This document shows positions 34,900-48,900 of a DNA stretch of 64,000 nucleotides, piece after piece. Below the pieces are notes generated by a model. That model saw only the letters and a list, made by a program, of their open reading frames with translations, was not told where the DNA came from and searched no databases. The translations under genes were made by a program, and so were the position numbers. Positions within the stretch are counted from its first letter, which is position 1. Every line of letters begins with the position of its first letter. Source of the DNA: Heterostelium multicystogenum (Eukaryota > Evosea > Eumycetozoa > Acytosteliales > Acytosteliaceae). The stretch spans positions 1-64,000 of the forward strand of contig RCNN01000114.1 in the NCBI GenBank assembly GCA_003667245.1, read 5' to 3'.

Positions 34900-36128
34900 A
34901 TGTCTGGTATTTTAAGAGAATCAAAAGAAAGACCCATCAAAAATGTATATATATCCGAAACACCACATAGGGAATGCCTGATTTACGGCATTTCATACTA
35001 GTATCAAAAGTATTGACATTGTAATATCTATTTCCTTTATAATATATATATATAGCAGAAGCCTCCTATCATTAAAGAAGGAAGTGTAACGAAACAGGGT
35101 GGAAGAATCAAAAATTGGAAGAAGAGATGGTGTGTCCTCGATGAAGAAGGTCTACATTATTATAAAACTCAAAATGTAATTTAACAACACTGACTGACTA
35201 GCTGATGCCGAGGAGGACATCGGAAGTCAGCATCCATGTCGATCACATATATATTAATATATATATTAACTATCTTACCTCTCTACAGACAACAGAGAAA
35301 GGATCTATAGCATTAAATACAATCATTGCCTGTGTTGGTGAGGAGAGATATTCAACAAAGAGAAAGCATTGTTTTCAAGTTTCGACAACAGAGAGAACCT
35401 ATAGAATATGTGCGACCGATTCACTGGATAGAGATGAATGGGTTCGAGCCCTGAATAAACTTTTAAAATCGAGAGCTGGAAGTATGAACAATGGTAATCA
35501 TAGTAATGGTAATAACTCATTAAAGGTAACTATCAACAACCAATTATTATTTAGAGTCACTGGCCAGTGAGTTAAAGAGATCGTCGTTTCGGGTGTTCTA
35601 ATTAGCAAACCAATTCAGTCATCAGCAGGCCACGTAGATATAAATAGATTAAAAATAGAAAACGACGATACATCATCAGAGAGTTCATCTTATTCATCGA
35701 CGTTCACACGTGAGATGGGACAAAGTAACACTATCTCCTTGACACCAATCATGCTGTCGCTCAAAGATAAATTTGGTCATCCAAACTTTTCATTAGAACT
35801 AAATAAGAAGGTAAGACGCATAAGATGACTGGAGTCAACGTTGACGTTGGCCGTTGTTTGTTGGTATCGATTCTAACGAAAAGTTCTTTCAATTTGAACA
35901 GAGAGATTTGCTATCGGTGGAAGAGGTTGAGACTGTAATGAAGTTGTTGGATGGACACATAAAAGCAGAGATTGAAGATTCAACAAAGGAGTTTTGATCG
36001 CGAGATTGTAGAGATTATTAAACAGATTTTATAAACTTAGAGATGCCGAAATCGAAGCTGTAGAGGAGAAATATAGGAAAGAGAAATATGAAATTCTTGC
36101 TGAGATCAGTAGGATAGGTGGTAAATGA
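34900..36128 (+). CDS. PH-domain protein with C-terminal coiled coil
   Basis: The PH domain probably binds phosphoinositides. Exon 1 is 34900-34944 (MSGILRESKERPIKN). Exon 2 (35059-35175) gives KEGSVTKQGGRIKNWKKRWCVL and LHYYKTQ, the beta1-beta3 strands with the basic loop. Exon 3 (35289-35525) gives KGSIALNTIIACV, KRKHCFQVSTTERTYRICA and SLDRDEWVRALNKLL, ending with the invariant Trp helix. A Ser/Asn-rich linker follows, then a part (35628-35811) with SLTPIMLSLKDKFGHPNF. A last segment runs from about 35902 to the TGA at 36126-36128 and is helical (VEEVETVMKLLDGHIKAEIE, YRKEKYEILAEISRI). The junctions between 35526 and 35627 are unclear: either two introns below 30 bp or a frame break. Another one-base break lies near 35995. 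Confidence 0.75.
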
Positions 36129-36283
36129 TATCGATTACAAATAAATTATTTCTATATGTAACAAACAGACAATCAAACAAATTGATTGCCAATCCAATAG
36201 GAGTGGAGTAGAGACAACATACAACCAAATTAGGATCTATTGAATTTTTATTGAAAACTTTATTTTGTTGCGCCCAATCCTAT

Positions 36284-37266
36284 TTATTTCCTCGAATCAA
36301 GTTTAACCATGTTAATTCCTTTGCGGAAATGAAAGGAATAATTACGTTTCAATATTAATGTAATTGCGATACCTATCACAGTCACAAATACAACAGATCC
36401 AACAACAATACCAGCAATTTGGCCATTTGTCAATCCAGACGATTTCGATTCACATTCATCAGCATCATTATCAACCAACAAACTAAAATCAGGATCCAAC
36501 AATGCTGAACTCTCGAAATATGGGATATTGATTCCAATCAATGCTGTTGTGCCTGTTGATTTTATCATTCATTGGTTTGTCTGATTCCAATAGTTTGTTG
36601 TTAAGTGACTGAATACGATAATCGATGATTCCAAAGTTGATGAATCTGGCAAAGAGTGTTTTGTCATTGATTTGAAGTTTCAAATATTGAATTTCTGAGG
36701 ATTGTGAGTCATCTGAGAATGCTGAATTGACACATGAGCTTCCAGAGTTTGATGTTGAGAGTGTTGCATTCATCAATAATTGGAGTGTATTCAACTTGTC
36801 TTGGAATTGGTATGAGTCAATGAGTATCGAGTATTTCATTGATGATGGTGACATTGTGTATTCTTTGTTTCCAAATGAATAGTTGGATTGTTTATCGAAA
36901 TATTGAAGTGTCACATGTAGTTTTGTTGTTCTGTTTGTTGAGATTAGTGTACTGAATTCATAGATGGTTGAATCTGTTGTTGTTTTGTTTTGTAAGATCC
37001 AAGTATCATTGAGTAAATATTCAAATACAATATTTCCTTGTCCATCCAGTTCTCTTATTGATGATATTGAGATCAATGATTGCAGTGTGTTGTCTTTGTT
37101 GATTTGGGTGGTTGTTGGTTTGCTTGGGTCGACGTTGGTTGTCACATCGATCAGTTGGAGAGAACAAGATGGTCCTACCCATCCACTCTTACATTGGCAT
37201 CCATTTGGTGTGCAATCACCATTACCAGAACATGAAAGAGGACAGGTTGGAGGTGAAGATGTTGGG
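36284..37266 (-). repeat. Tail module A, inverted copy of 44021-45004
   Basis: About 980 bp covering the EGF unit, membrane-proximal domain, TM helix and tail of gene A match the plus strand at 44021-45004 nearly base for base. The protein [20 protein letters not shown], for instance, is identical in both. The two differ at scattered one-base homopolymer length changes and a few substitutions (TVIGIA against IIAATA in the TM helix). Confidence 0.9.
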
Positions 37267-40200
37267 GTTGAAGTTGGTGAAGGAGGTGTTATTGTCGGTA
37301 GATTTGTATTGTGTTGGTAGTATATTTAATGTCGTTGATATAGAAATAGAGAGTAGCTTCTGTATTTGATCCAAATGGGGGGATATCAATGATTGCTCTT
37401 GTATAGGTGAGGAAACTTGGTGATTTCAATTTTGTAAAATTCGGGTCTGAATATCTTATATATGGGATAATATTGCTTGGATCTAAACCAAATTCCTTAA
37501 TGTTGACAGTCAATTGTCCACCGTCTTTGCTGATGGGTCCAGCACTAATAACAATAGGCTGTGGTACTAATGTTTGAGTGAAATTGGTATTCATAAAAGC
37601 AAGGTATTTAAATTGAGTATTGCAGACACCGAATACTGATATGGTCCAAATTGCATCGGGACGTCCAAAATTATGTGGAATGGTTACTTCTGCAGAAAAC
37701 TGTGCTGTATATGTTGTATTTGAAGTCAGCTTAGAAGGAACAACTAGCTCATCGCTTACTGTAGAAATAACAAAAACTGGTTCATGACGAAGTGAGATAC
37801 CACTTTCAGGGTCGGATACATTTGCAATCAATATGAAATTGTTTGGTTTGTTAGATTTCTGATACTCAAATAGAACAACAGGAGTGGTAGAATCATCAAC
37901 TTGGTTGCATGAAACAACCAAATCTGTAGTGTCAACTTGAGGGTACATTTCGAATGGATCAAAATAAGATTCTCTGTTACTATAGAGTGATTGTGCATAG
38001 TTTCCAGATTCGTCAACCAATTTAACTCCATATTTAAAGGTAAAAGTTTGATTTATGCAAGTGATGTAAGGTTGTAGATCAATTTTGTAGATACCTTGGA
38101 ATTTATCTCCTTGAGCATCAGCTGGAGTTAAAACAAATTCATAAGGTAATGGATCCAAGTCAGACGTTACATTGATGTATGCTTTTTTAAGACCATTAAT
38201 TGGATCTGATATGTTAATATACCATCCAGTTGCGAAATTTGGTTACCTTGGTAATGAAGGGTGGTTCATAGTCAATAGCTAGAGAGGAAGGATAATTAGT
38301 AATTTGATCAAAAGTATTTAAGTTTCAAACATACTGTTAGATTCAATAATTAAATTAGCAACATTTCCAAAACTTGCTATTAAAATCTCTCTGGGAACAG
38401 CTGGATTGCTCTCAATGATGTAGTCAATGCTGCCGCTGATATAGTTCTTGTTGATAGTAAAGTCTATTTGATAGGACTGAATTTCAGCGTTCCATTGTCC
38501 AGTGAATGTAATATTTTGATTTCCATTTCCAAATCTTGCAAGAATGAAAGTGATTTTTGGTTGAATTTGGGTGTTGGGAGCATCTAGTCTGAAGTAGAGT
38601 GTTGAGTTTACGTTGGTACCTGTGACATTTAACGATTTGTCTTTGAACATAAAAGACTGAATATTGTCAATGTTAAAATTGATATTGTAGGGGATAAAAG
38701 GAATTCTCTCAGAGTTTGATGTGAAGCTGTAACTAGTGTATGTATTGTTGTTTCCAGCTAAATCTTTTAATTCCAAATTGAAAGAATTGTCAATGTTATT
38801 GTTAGGAACGAATATCTCTTTTTCGTATAATCCATTAAACAAAGTTCCAGAAACCAAATCTCTATTGTCGATTTTGAAAGGGAAAGGATATGTCTGCGTC
38901 ATCGACTGAAAACCAGAATAAATATCACTGATATTAGCCTGAATTATAAAAGATTGAATACCAAATGGAATGATTTTGAATGAATTTAATATTGGTCGAA
39001 AATTATCTTGAATTGGAACTATTTAAAAATATTCAGGTGAGTCAAGCTATGGTATCAATCACTTGAATGATACTTACCAGGTATATTAATTGTGTAACTT
39101 GCATTCTTCAAGTTACTGTCCAATGTAAATGTCAAATCAGATATAAAGATTGGTACAAAGACTGGATAAATGAGCTTTAAATTTTTGATGGATCCTGAAC
39201 CAATACCCAAAGGGTAGGGAAGATTCTTTGGTGATAATAGCTTGTCAAAACTGATCGATATGGAATACTTGGACATTTTGTTTAAAAGTCCGTCAACAAG
39301 AATTAATTTATATGTTGTAGAAGAAAAAGTAGTAGGATTGCCTGTAGTTATGGTAATTGGATTAGGGAATTCTAAATTGATATAACGTTTCAGTTTAGTA
39401 TATTGCCAGTTAATATCGTAACATGAAATATTATTACCTTTGGCATAGAAGTTTAGTGTAGCATTGACGGTTCGTTTTACAATGATAAAAACACCATTTC
39501 CATATGTGGACGGTGAGTTGGCGGAATTTAGTAGATAGTATTGATTCTGACCAACTCTGGTGGCAGCTACATAGCCGGGAACATTAGTCGTAGAAGTTTC
39601 TAAAAAAGAGGTCGACGTCAGTTGCTTCAATACGAAGTCTAGTCCAATCAAAGTTTGGAGTTTCCATGGTAAATTCCAATTGATTTGAATATATTGATTG
39701 GATATTTGTTGTAAATGGTGTTTTGAAGGCAGGTGGAATAGTAATGTTTGCAACATTGTAGTTGGAACCTTCGTTGTACAAAAATACAGTCAATGGATTT
39801 AAATTATCGCATATAAAAACAGTAACAAATCTGATTGTTAGTGTTGCAAGTGAGGCTCCATATCCATTCAGTTTGCTGAATTGAAAACAATCTCGAGACA
39901 TAGTGGAGCCATTAGAAGTATAGCCAAACATGACATCATAACTAACTCCAGGCTCGACTTTTAAAGTTACCAAGTAATCACCATATGCATTCAACATAGT
40001 GGATTTTAATTCGGGATAGTTCAATATGGGTTCTAAGTAGTTTGGAGATGTAAGATAGTCGATGTCATTATAAATGATCATATAGGATCCACGAACTCTA
40101 TCAATAATTACTTTTACAAGATACTTCCATATTATAGGTAGTCTTTGAAGTGGAGTTGTCTTGAATCACCAATTGGTAAACTTTGCTACCTACTGGGAAT

Positions 40201-40469
40201 GCACATGTTCCGTCATAGATTATATTAGGAGCTATTAGTATAATATTGTTCTGTGCTAAACAAACCGACGGTTCCCATGTTACAATAATTCCATTTGGAT
40301 TAGTCGTTTGAAGAGAAAGCAAATAATTTACTAAGCATCCTTCGTTTTGATTGAAGATATCCGGAGAATAGATTGAACTCTTTATAAGAGATGATTTGAC
40401 GATTGGTTGTGCAACAGAGCCATCTACGAAAACTAATATAAGAATAAAGAAAAATAGATACTCCATCAT
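36284..40469 (-). CDS. ComC-like EGF/TIG transmembrane cell-surface protein (gene A)
   Basis: The protein starts [20 protein letters not shown], a signal peptide. The ectodomain is long, Asn/Ser/Thr-rich and beta-sandwich-like, with many N-glycosylation sites. Near 37560-37310 a TIG/IPT-like unit begins [16 protein letters not shown]. It is followed by an EGF-like unit ([18 protein letters not shown], six cysteines, about 37245-37170), a membrane-proximal domain, a TM helix ([14 protein letters not shown]) and a short basic tail. This order matches D. discoideum ComC and its many dictyostelid relatives. The last kilobase is nearly identical to gene B. One-base breaks lie near 40130, 39607 (T6 for T5) and 36560-36563 (T4 where gene B has A3). 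Gene B is divergent at 326 bp. Ligand is unknown; adhesion or signalling is inferred. Confidence 0.8.
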
Positions 40470-40794
40470 TTATCTTTTTATTAAAATGGTTACCAAAAAA
40501 TAAATCACACCCAAGAAGATGTTAACCAACCTCAAAGTTGTTTGTAAATATCTAGCAGGTCTTCCAACGACAAGAAGATCAGTCAAATGTTTTTGGGATT
40601 TGATCAAAATTTTAACTGAAAAACTAGTCAAAAAAGACTAGATGGGGCTCAAATTGGAAAAAAATCAAGAATATTTTTATGTTTTTTTTGGAATTAATTT
40701 AAGTAATTAGGAGTTCTTTGTAGATTTAAAGTACATTCAATTCTAACTGGTTTCTCATTAAATTAAAATCTAAACTATAATATATAATGAAACT
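40470..40794. promoter_or_regulatory. Shared divergent promoter region of genes A and B
   Basis: Two paralogues start on either side, facing away from each other. The region contains ACTAGTCAAAAAAGACTAG near 40622-40640, where CTAGTC and GACTAG form an inverted repeat around A6, a candidate shared site. Nothing else is seen. Confidence 0.5.
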
Positions 40795-43700
40795 ATGAAG
40801 CCAAATTATAACTTTTTATTTGTTTGCTTGGTTCTATTTTTAAATGGTGTCAATCTTAATATTGTTGAAGGTCACTTCTTCATTGATACCACTACACAGT
40901 CGACTCAATACAATGCTCAGACCTCCGTGTGTATTGTAGACATTAATTTAGGTATTACCTCTCATGACAACCTTGTATTTAATCCTTCTACTATAATAGT
41001 AATTTCGGGAAACTTGATCCAAAAGATTTCAGAGTCTAACCGAACTATAGCAGAGAATGCATATATATATACTCTAAGAGTTTCATTCTCAGCATCTGCT
41101 CAAAACATAAGTGCGAACATTACATTGGAAAATAAAGAAAATGGTGACAAGAATTCAACAATCGTACAAATATATTGTCCAGGTATGATTTAATAATATA
41201 GCATGATTTTGAAATAGATTGGATTAGAAGATTCTAATATCAGTTGAAGTGATATCACCTAGTTTACCAAAGATTGTGAGCGCAAACTACATTACAATGA
41301 ACACCATCAGTCTTGTTGTAACGGGTGATCCATACACCACCTACACCTTTAACCAACAGGTTTGCTATTCATTAAGAAGTGTCTTCCCTTCTTATTCTTT
41401 TAGTACCTCCTCTGTTTATTATCAGTTCCTCATATCCATCGGTGAAAATTCAAAATGTACCTATCCCTATCAGGTTGATCTTCCCATTTATGGATTCTCA
41501 AAACTACTGGGCAATATTACACTAAACTTGAGACCATTGAATGGCTTGACACAAACTTTCAATTCAATCCGAGGAACATCACCAAACAACACTGCTATTG
41601 GAAAGCAATCTTCTAACGGTCTTTCTTATGGTTACTATTTCGATATCAACAAATTGATTTCAAATTTCTTTTTAGGGTTTCGATCCGGATCACCATTCCC
41701 AATTATGGGTAACTCTGAAAAGAGCACTTACTATGTACCAATCTTAATTAACCTACCCAGCTATCAACCTAGTCTTTATATTTTGAATAGTGGATATTCC
41801 AATCCAAACCCTATGCCATACTTAGGCAATATTACAGGTAAGACAAAATAATAGCGTTATTAGAATAGATTTCTAATATTATTCAGATTTTGTCCACCTC
41901 AAAACTGGTCCTAGTTTGGCAACTCCAATAGCCATAGCTTCCAGTTTCCAAAATTCTTGTTGAGTTTACACAGCTTACCAATTTTACACTTGGGCCCATT
42001 TTCTTAGGAAAATCAAATCTTTATCAGCCTCCTTTACCATTCCCAATTGGTTTCTCTGGGACCACAGCCCAGTTTAGACTGGCATTTACACTAATAGATC
42101 CATTCTATAGAGCTACTAGATTTGTAGCATCATCTATGGTGGTGATTCTTCTACACTAGCTTTATACTATAAGTACGTACACTATATGTTGTATTTAAAA
42201 TCCTATACTAATTCTTTACTCAGATAATGCACCTATTATATCAACTTCCACCTTATTATGGATGGTAGAAAATCGTTCCCAATTTCTTATGAATTTATAT
42301 TATTGAGATTGAATCTCACAGATGACAGTGGAATTCTCTCAATTCAACTTACGAATGTCCACCAGAATCAATTTCGCAAGCTGATCTGTGTCTGGAAGTT
42401 TTACCAATGGCATATACGAAAAGAGAATTTCTTACTAGATACATAACTAGCAATCAATTAAAGATTAATCACTGTGGATTATATAAATATAGTAACTGTT
42501 TTCACAAGTGGAGATATCATGCCATCTATGAATGTCATTCCCTATCTTCCAATTCCAATATCTTGGACAGTTGATGATTTAGAATCACTCTCTTTCCAGA
42601 GCAATAACCAAGATGTGACCAACTTGATATCAAGTAACAGTCTATACTTTACAGTAAAGAACCCACTTACAGACTATTCTCCACAACTAGTTATTTTTAG
42701 CACACCAAATGACATGATCAACCAGACATTCAAAGGTTATTGGAATCCATATATCAATAAGTATCAAATCGATTTTAACCTACAGAGAAATTTGTTTGAA
42801 GGTTCAGTCAGATATCAATTGTTTTCCTATCCACCGATAAACAACCAAATGATAATTGCCAAATTCCCCAAATGCAGATTTGAAGGTTACTTCCAAAAGT
42901 AAGCGTATTATATTTTACTTGATTGAACTACTTATTAACAACATAATTGTAGATGCTGATTTATACCCACCAATGATTTCCAATGTGAAAGCAATTATAC
43001 CATATTTCAATCAGGGAATTAACACACTTGTACTTGGATGGGATGTAACTATTCAAGACTCACCAAATGGTTTAGCTCTGGCCGAGTTCAAATGTAACAT
43101 CCGATCTAGATTACATACCATATGTTTTCACATTTACACCATCGCAGTCTATCTCTGGAGATCAATTTAATGGTGTCTATTCGATTCGTTTCAACATTGA
43201 CTCAAAATACTTGTGTAAAGCAAATCTATTCATTTAAAAAACCATGTTAAATTAACTGATGCATGTGGAAACTTTGCACAATCTCCAAATAGTAATCCAA
43301 GCTCATCATTTGATCCATTGGAAAAGATATATTTCACTCCTCTCGAGAACCAACTTACAATCTCAACTTACTCGAACTGTTCTGTTATCCAAGATTCAAT
43401 TAGACCAACTATTCACATAGGCAATATACCAAGTTCATTAATGTTGGTTTACAAGACCAAATACTTAATGTAAACTTTACTGTGAACTCTACTACTGGTG
43501 TATCTAGACGTCACTTACCAATTGCTGTACTAGAAAGTTCCACCTCAAGAATATTTGGATATTCTACATTATAACGAAATGCTGGACTTGTATAGCGTAT
43601 CCTTAAAAATTCCATTTGGATTCGGAGAGGATTCTATCCCTTTCCTATTTGATATTCATGGAGCATTCTCTCAAAACTTAGTAATAGGAAAAAGTGAATT

Positions 43701-45004
43701 TTATTAGTAGCATAACTAGAATGTTTACAGTCTCCCTTATCCTGGAATCCTATGAGCCAATATCAACAAAGGGTGGTTTGTTGACTGTGTATGGAAGAGG
43801 TTTTGGAAATAATTCCGATAGTATTAGCCCCTCCTTATCAAATGGATTACCATTTTCAATTTCGAAACCCTCATTTTGTAGCTTCACTGTTATGGTATTA
43901 AATATTCCTCCATTTGACCCAAATAGGTTTTTTATAACCTATCAATTACAATTGGTAAAACAATAAGCAATTCGCTACAAATTATTCCAACACTTATACC
44001 ACCAATACCCACTCCACCCCCAACATCTTCACCTCCAGCCTGTCCTCTTTCATGTTCTGGTAATGGTGATTGCACACCAAATGGATGCCAATGTAAGAGT
44101 GGATGGGTAGGACCATCTTGTTCTCTCCAACTGATCGATGTGACAACCAACGTCGACCCAAGCAAACCAACAACCACCCCAAATCAACAAAGACAACCAC
44201 ACTGCAATCATTGATCTCAATATCATCAATAAGAGAACTGGATGGACAAGGAAATATTGTATTTGAATATTTACTCAATGATACTTGGATCTTACAAAAC
44301 AAAAACAACAACAGATTCAACCATCTATGAATTCAGTACACTAATCTCAACAAACAGAACAACAAAACTACATGTGACACTTCAATATTTCGATAAACAA
44401 TCCAACTATTCATTTGGAAACAAAGAATACACAATGTCACCATCATCAATGAAATACTCGATACTCATTGACTCATACCAATTCCAAGACAAGTTGAATA
44501 CACTCCAATTATTGATGAATGCAACACTCTCAACATCAAACTCTGGAAGCTCATGTGTCAATTCAGCATTCTCAGATGACTCACAATCCTCAGAAATTCA
44601 ATATTTGAAACTTCAAATCAATGACAAAACACTCTTTGCCAGATTCATCAACTTTGGAATCATCGATTATCGTATTCAGTCACTTAACAACAAACTATTG
44701 GAATCAGACAAACCAATGAATGATAAATCAACAGGCACAACAGCCTTGATTGGAATCAACATCCCATATTTCGAGAGTTCAGCATTGTTGGATCCTGATT
44801 TTAGTTTGTTGGTTGACAACGATGCTGATGAATGTGAATCGAAATCGTCTGGATTGACAAATGGCCAAATTGCTGGTATTGTTGTTGGATCTGTTGTATT
44901 TGTGATTATTGCAGCTACTGCAATTACATTAATATTGAAAACGTAATTATTCCTTCCATTCCGCAAAGGAATTAACATGGTTAAACTTGAATCGAGGAAA
45001 ATAA
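40795..45004 (+). CDS. ComC-like EGF/TIG transmembrane cell-surface protein (gene B), frame broken many times
   Basis: The signal peptide is [20 protein letters not shown]. An intron at about 41183-41245 and several 50-60-bp introns follow (about 41837-41885, 42172-42224). The ectodomain is only distantly similar to gene A: compare [20 protein letters not shown] in A with [20 protein letters not shown] here. A TIG-like part ([16 protein letters not shown] near 43770) and the EGF unit (44035-44115) precede the tail module shared with A. More breaks are seen than in A, for example C4 at 44177-44180 (A has three), a doubled C at 44197-44198, A5 at 44301-44305 (A has four) and a stop after LILKT at 44944-44946. 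The region 43140-43690 has several stops. B may be a true pseudogene; the same type of break in essential genes makes that uncertain. Confidence 0.7.
44021..45004 (+). repeat. Tail module B, inverted copy of 36284-37266
   Basis: This is the plus-strand partner of tail module A. Together they form a pair of roughly 980-bp inverted repeats about 6.7 kb apart, with the divergent ectodomains and promoters of A and B between them. Confidence 0.9.
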
Positions 45005-45022
45005 ATATTATTATAGTTTTAT

Positions 45023-45998
45023 TTATTTGTCGTTTAGTTTTTTTTAACTTTTGAGCGATTTGATGCTTTTCTCTTCTTTGTTTCTGTCTGTTTCTGAAGA
45101 AAAGTATTGTTGCAACGGTGCCAGCAATCAATAAAACACCAACAACAGATACAATCGTGGCAATCTTCCATGTATTATTCTTCCTCTCCTCTTTACAATT
45201 AAGGTTATTATAGTTTGAATCTATGAGAATTGAGAAATCAGGATCAATGATACAATTTAAACAATATGGAAGGGTCATTCCAATGAATGTCTTTGTTGTT
45301 TGGTCGATTGTTGTTGAATTGATGACTTTGTTCTGAATTGCAAAAGCTTTTTCGATTTACCAAAGCAAAAGGTAAGAATCTTCCATAAAATGATGTTTCA
45401 CCATATGTTAGCTTGACAAAGTTGGTGTTGTTGGTTATCGAATCCAGTCCAATATCTGAAGTCATCTCATTACAGTCATCAACCTTTGAAATCTTGAAAT
45501 CATTTTCCATTACAATTCTGAGAGAATTTAGATTGTTTCTAAATATCCAGTTCTTGATGTTGATAGTTAGTTTCAATGAGTTTGCTTGATAGATTGTTGT
45601 CAATCCAGCAAATGTTATTGTTCTTTCGAGTGGTGAATACTCGATTGTTGATTGAATGATCGTTGGTAATGATTTCGAAGGTTTGATTGTATATGTATGT
45701 GTTGTGAGTGATTCATTTGATTGTAATGAATAGTTCCATTTGTTTGTAAAGTATTCATTCACAATAGTACCAGTATCATCAAGTTCTTGAATTGAAAATG
45801 ATATTGAATTGGAATTGGAATCCATCTTTTGTGACAACTGTTGGTGATGGTAATTGATCATTTGGAAGAATTACAACTCCATTGTCAATCTTTGATTCAC
45901 AATAATATCCATTGAATCCATTGTCACATTGACATCGAGCTTGTTCACACTTTCCATTCCCATTACATTTGGAATCTACTCCGCAATCATCAGGTGGT
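45023..45998 (-). repeat. Tail module C, direct copy of 50606-51573
   Basis: About 975 bp, essentially the last exon of gene C, match the last exon of gene D almost perfectly. Similarity stops at the exon border (after the GGTGG at 45994-45998), and the intron and upstream exons are diverged. A short patch before the TM helix also differs (45181-45225 against 50760-50790). Confidence 0.9.
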
Positions 45999-48900
45999 AA
46001 AACTACACATTAATAAATACAATTTAATAAATATTGTGTTATTATATTAATACTGATTAAATGTAATAATTATTAATAGAAAACTTACCTATATTGATAG
46101 TTCCATAGTACTCAAATCCACTGGAAAAAAGTAAAAAGTTTTGCTTTGAAACTGGAAGTCCGGATCGTATTTGACAAATTAATAGATTGCTATCCCAGAA
46201 TTTAATATTGCATTTTGAATCATCATCCAAAAGATATACATCTGGATTATATGCTGAGCTTCCAAAATTTCCAACAATCGTGATTAGTCCACCATGTATA
46301 GAAATATCAGATATTGATGTAATAATCAAAGCTTGAAAGAATATATTAGTAAGTTGCTATATTACGATCAAGCTATACATACGTATTGATGTCAACTTTT
46401 TAATGTTGGACAGAGCTGTATTTATTTCAAGAGACATAGGCTGAGAGGTTTGATAGTTTTCAATGAAGCACCCAATAACATATGAAGTATTATAATTGAC
46501 AATACATGGTCTGCCATCTCCAAATACAGTCCATGGGAAAAAGTATGTATTAAAATAACCAGTGATATTAACCATCATATGTCCTGTATTTTCTAAAGGT
46601 TGCGACTGTGTAAAGAGTATTTCTGCTGTTAAGATTGGTTTACAATAAAAAATTATATTAATAAATTGAAATATATTACTATATTAATTAAATGATAACT
46701 AACAAAATTGACCCCAAACTATTTTCAAAATTATATAATGTATCATAGGTCTGAAAGGAAATATTTCTTTTTCCATTCATTTCAATGAATGATTTGCTGA
46801 AAGAATGTTAATCAATATTAAATAATTATTCTGAAAGTATTTTCTATAATTACCTAATTAACTTGTTGGGAATATCATAGTTAAAGTCAGAAGTACTTGG
46901 TTGGCTTTCAAATCCCAAGTTTTCACCAGTGATATTTATTGCTAGAAATGATAATTAGTATCAATTGTATAAACAAATTCTATTATAAATTCAATATCAT
47001 ACTTCGAGTATGGTCTATCTCAAAATTAGTTTTATCGATTCGAAATGCTTATGAGGTTAAATAAATAATGTAAATTAATAAGAAGTGGTGAAAATGAATG
47101 CAGTGCATTATCTTACGGCATTTAAAGTTGACTGGGGACTTGGAACATTCAAAGGTATCTTGTATCTCATTGTATCATAGTAACAATAAAAGCAATCAGG
47201 AATTGAACTGTTTGGGTTTGTAAGATTTTGGATTCTTAAATTAAATTGAGTATAGCAATAATCTTGGTAAAGATCGGAAGTCATTCTAGGTGCTTCAAAC
47301 AAAAATAATTTTTTAGGTTTCAGAGTTGAAAAATCATCTAAGGCTCCTCCAAGTTGAGTATTATAGATTTCCCTTTAATTCGTAAAGGAGTTAATATGAA
47401 TTTAAAATTGCCATAGAAATGATATTTACATTTCAAATCCTTCTCTGAACCATGAAAGCTGAGGGACAGATACATTGGTAAAAAAAGATTTTCTATTAAT
47501 AGTCAAAAGATTAATTAATATCTAAAAATATACAATTATTCTTATTGGATGTATATTCTTACAATGATTTCAAACCTTTAATATTTTCGAGTGTGAAATT
47601 GCAGTTGTGTAAATCTCTAAATGATAATAGACCTTATTAGTATTAATTTAAAATAAGACACCTGCTAAAATATATATTTACAAGGTTTCTATGTTTGGAA
47701 AGACAGTAAAATCAGAGATCTCTGAAAATACCTCATTAAGTTGCCTATAGAAATTGAATTAGTATTGTATAAATATAAATACATATTAAACTTACAAATT
47801 TGTCAAATTTGGGTATATCTTCCATTCAATATTAACATATTGGACAGATCTATATTTATAATGGAGTCCTAATAAATATTAATGAAGATTTACAATTTTC
47901 AAAATAATAGATCTCACAATTCTTTTAAGTTTGGTGTATCAATTACCAATCTTCCACGATTAACCCAATCTATAAACCTATAATATATATATATATATAT
48001 ATATGTCATTAAAAGCTCTAATCTAGAAAAAGTAATAAATGATCTTACAATGATGTAAGTGAAGGGAAGTGATCTGTATCGATAATTAAATCTAGACTTG
48101 TCATATTGACATTTTGTATCAATCTATATGATATAAAGTTAGTATTTGATTAATAAAATTGAGATATATACTGACATATGCTGGAGGTTTGGGTATTGCA
48201 GAGAAGAATCAAAATTTACCAATATCGATGAATTGTAAGAACCAACTATAATCTCTACTTGTTCCATATTTGGGTAAATAGACTTTGGCCAATACTGTTA
48301 AAATAGTATGAGTTTATAAAGCTAGGATAATTTTAATAATTAGTAACTTCTTAAATTATTATTATAGAAATCATCATACAAGACTGTTAATGGAATAAAA
48401 TTTGGAAATTGAGAAGGGATGTAAACATTTCTGAAGGAAGTAATTTTCACTTGTTTTAGATTGGAATTAAATGGGTTGTCCAATAGCTCTAATATCCTGT
48501 AGGAGCTATTCTTTTCAGTTTGTTCAAGGAACCATATTTTTGTCATATTTGGAAAATATAAACTATCGATGTAATCAGGTTCACCATTGTCCACTACTCC
48601 ATATGAAAATACATTCCTAATAAAAAACTAATTAATTATTTGTTTGTTTGGGTTTAAATATTATAGTAACTTACATTTCTATAATAGAATCCTCACCATT
48701 ATTTACTTCACATTTAACGAAAACTTCATATGGAAAATCCCTACATCGTGTTCCTGTAAAGGTCCAAGGGAATTGGTACTGGTATTATAATGAATAAAAG
48801 ATTCTGTATAATGATTTGTTGAAATATATACCTGTTTGATAATCCATTTTACTGATTGTACTGTGAATATTTAGATTTTGATCAATGTTAGACTTTGAAT

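Noticed and set aside
36964..37369. Plus-strand frames over the gene A tail, also seen inverted at 43932-44320
   Set aside because: They repeat only because the tail module is duplicated; the opposite strand carries the EGF and membrane-proximal coding sequence.
40795..45004. Firm pseudogene label for gene B
   Set aside because: B has many breaks, but the same one-base breaks occur in essential genes of this window, so decay cannot be told from sequence error.
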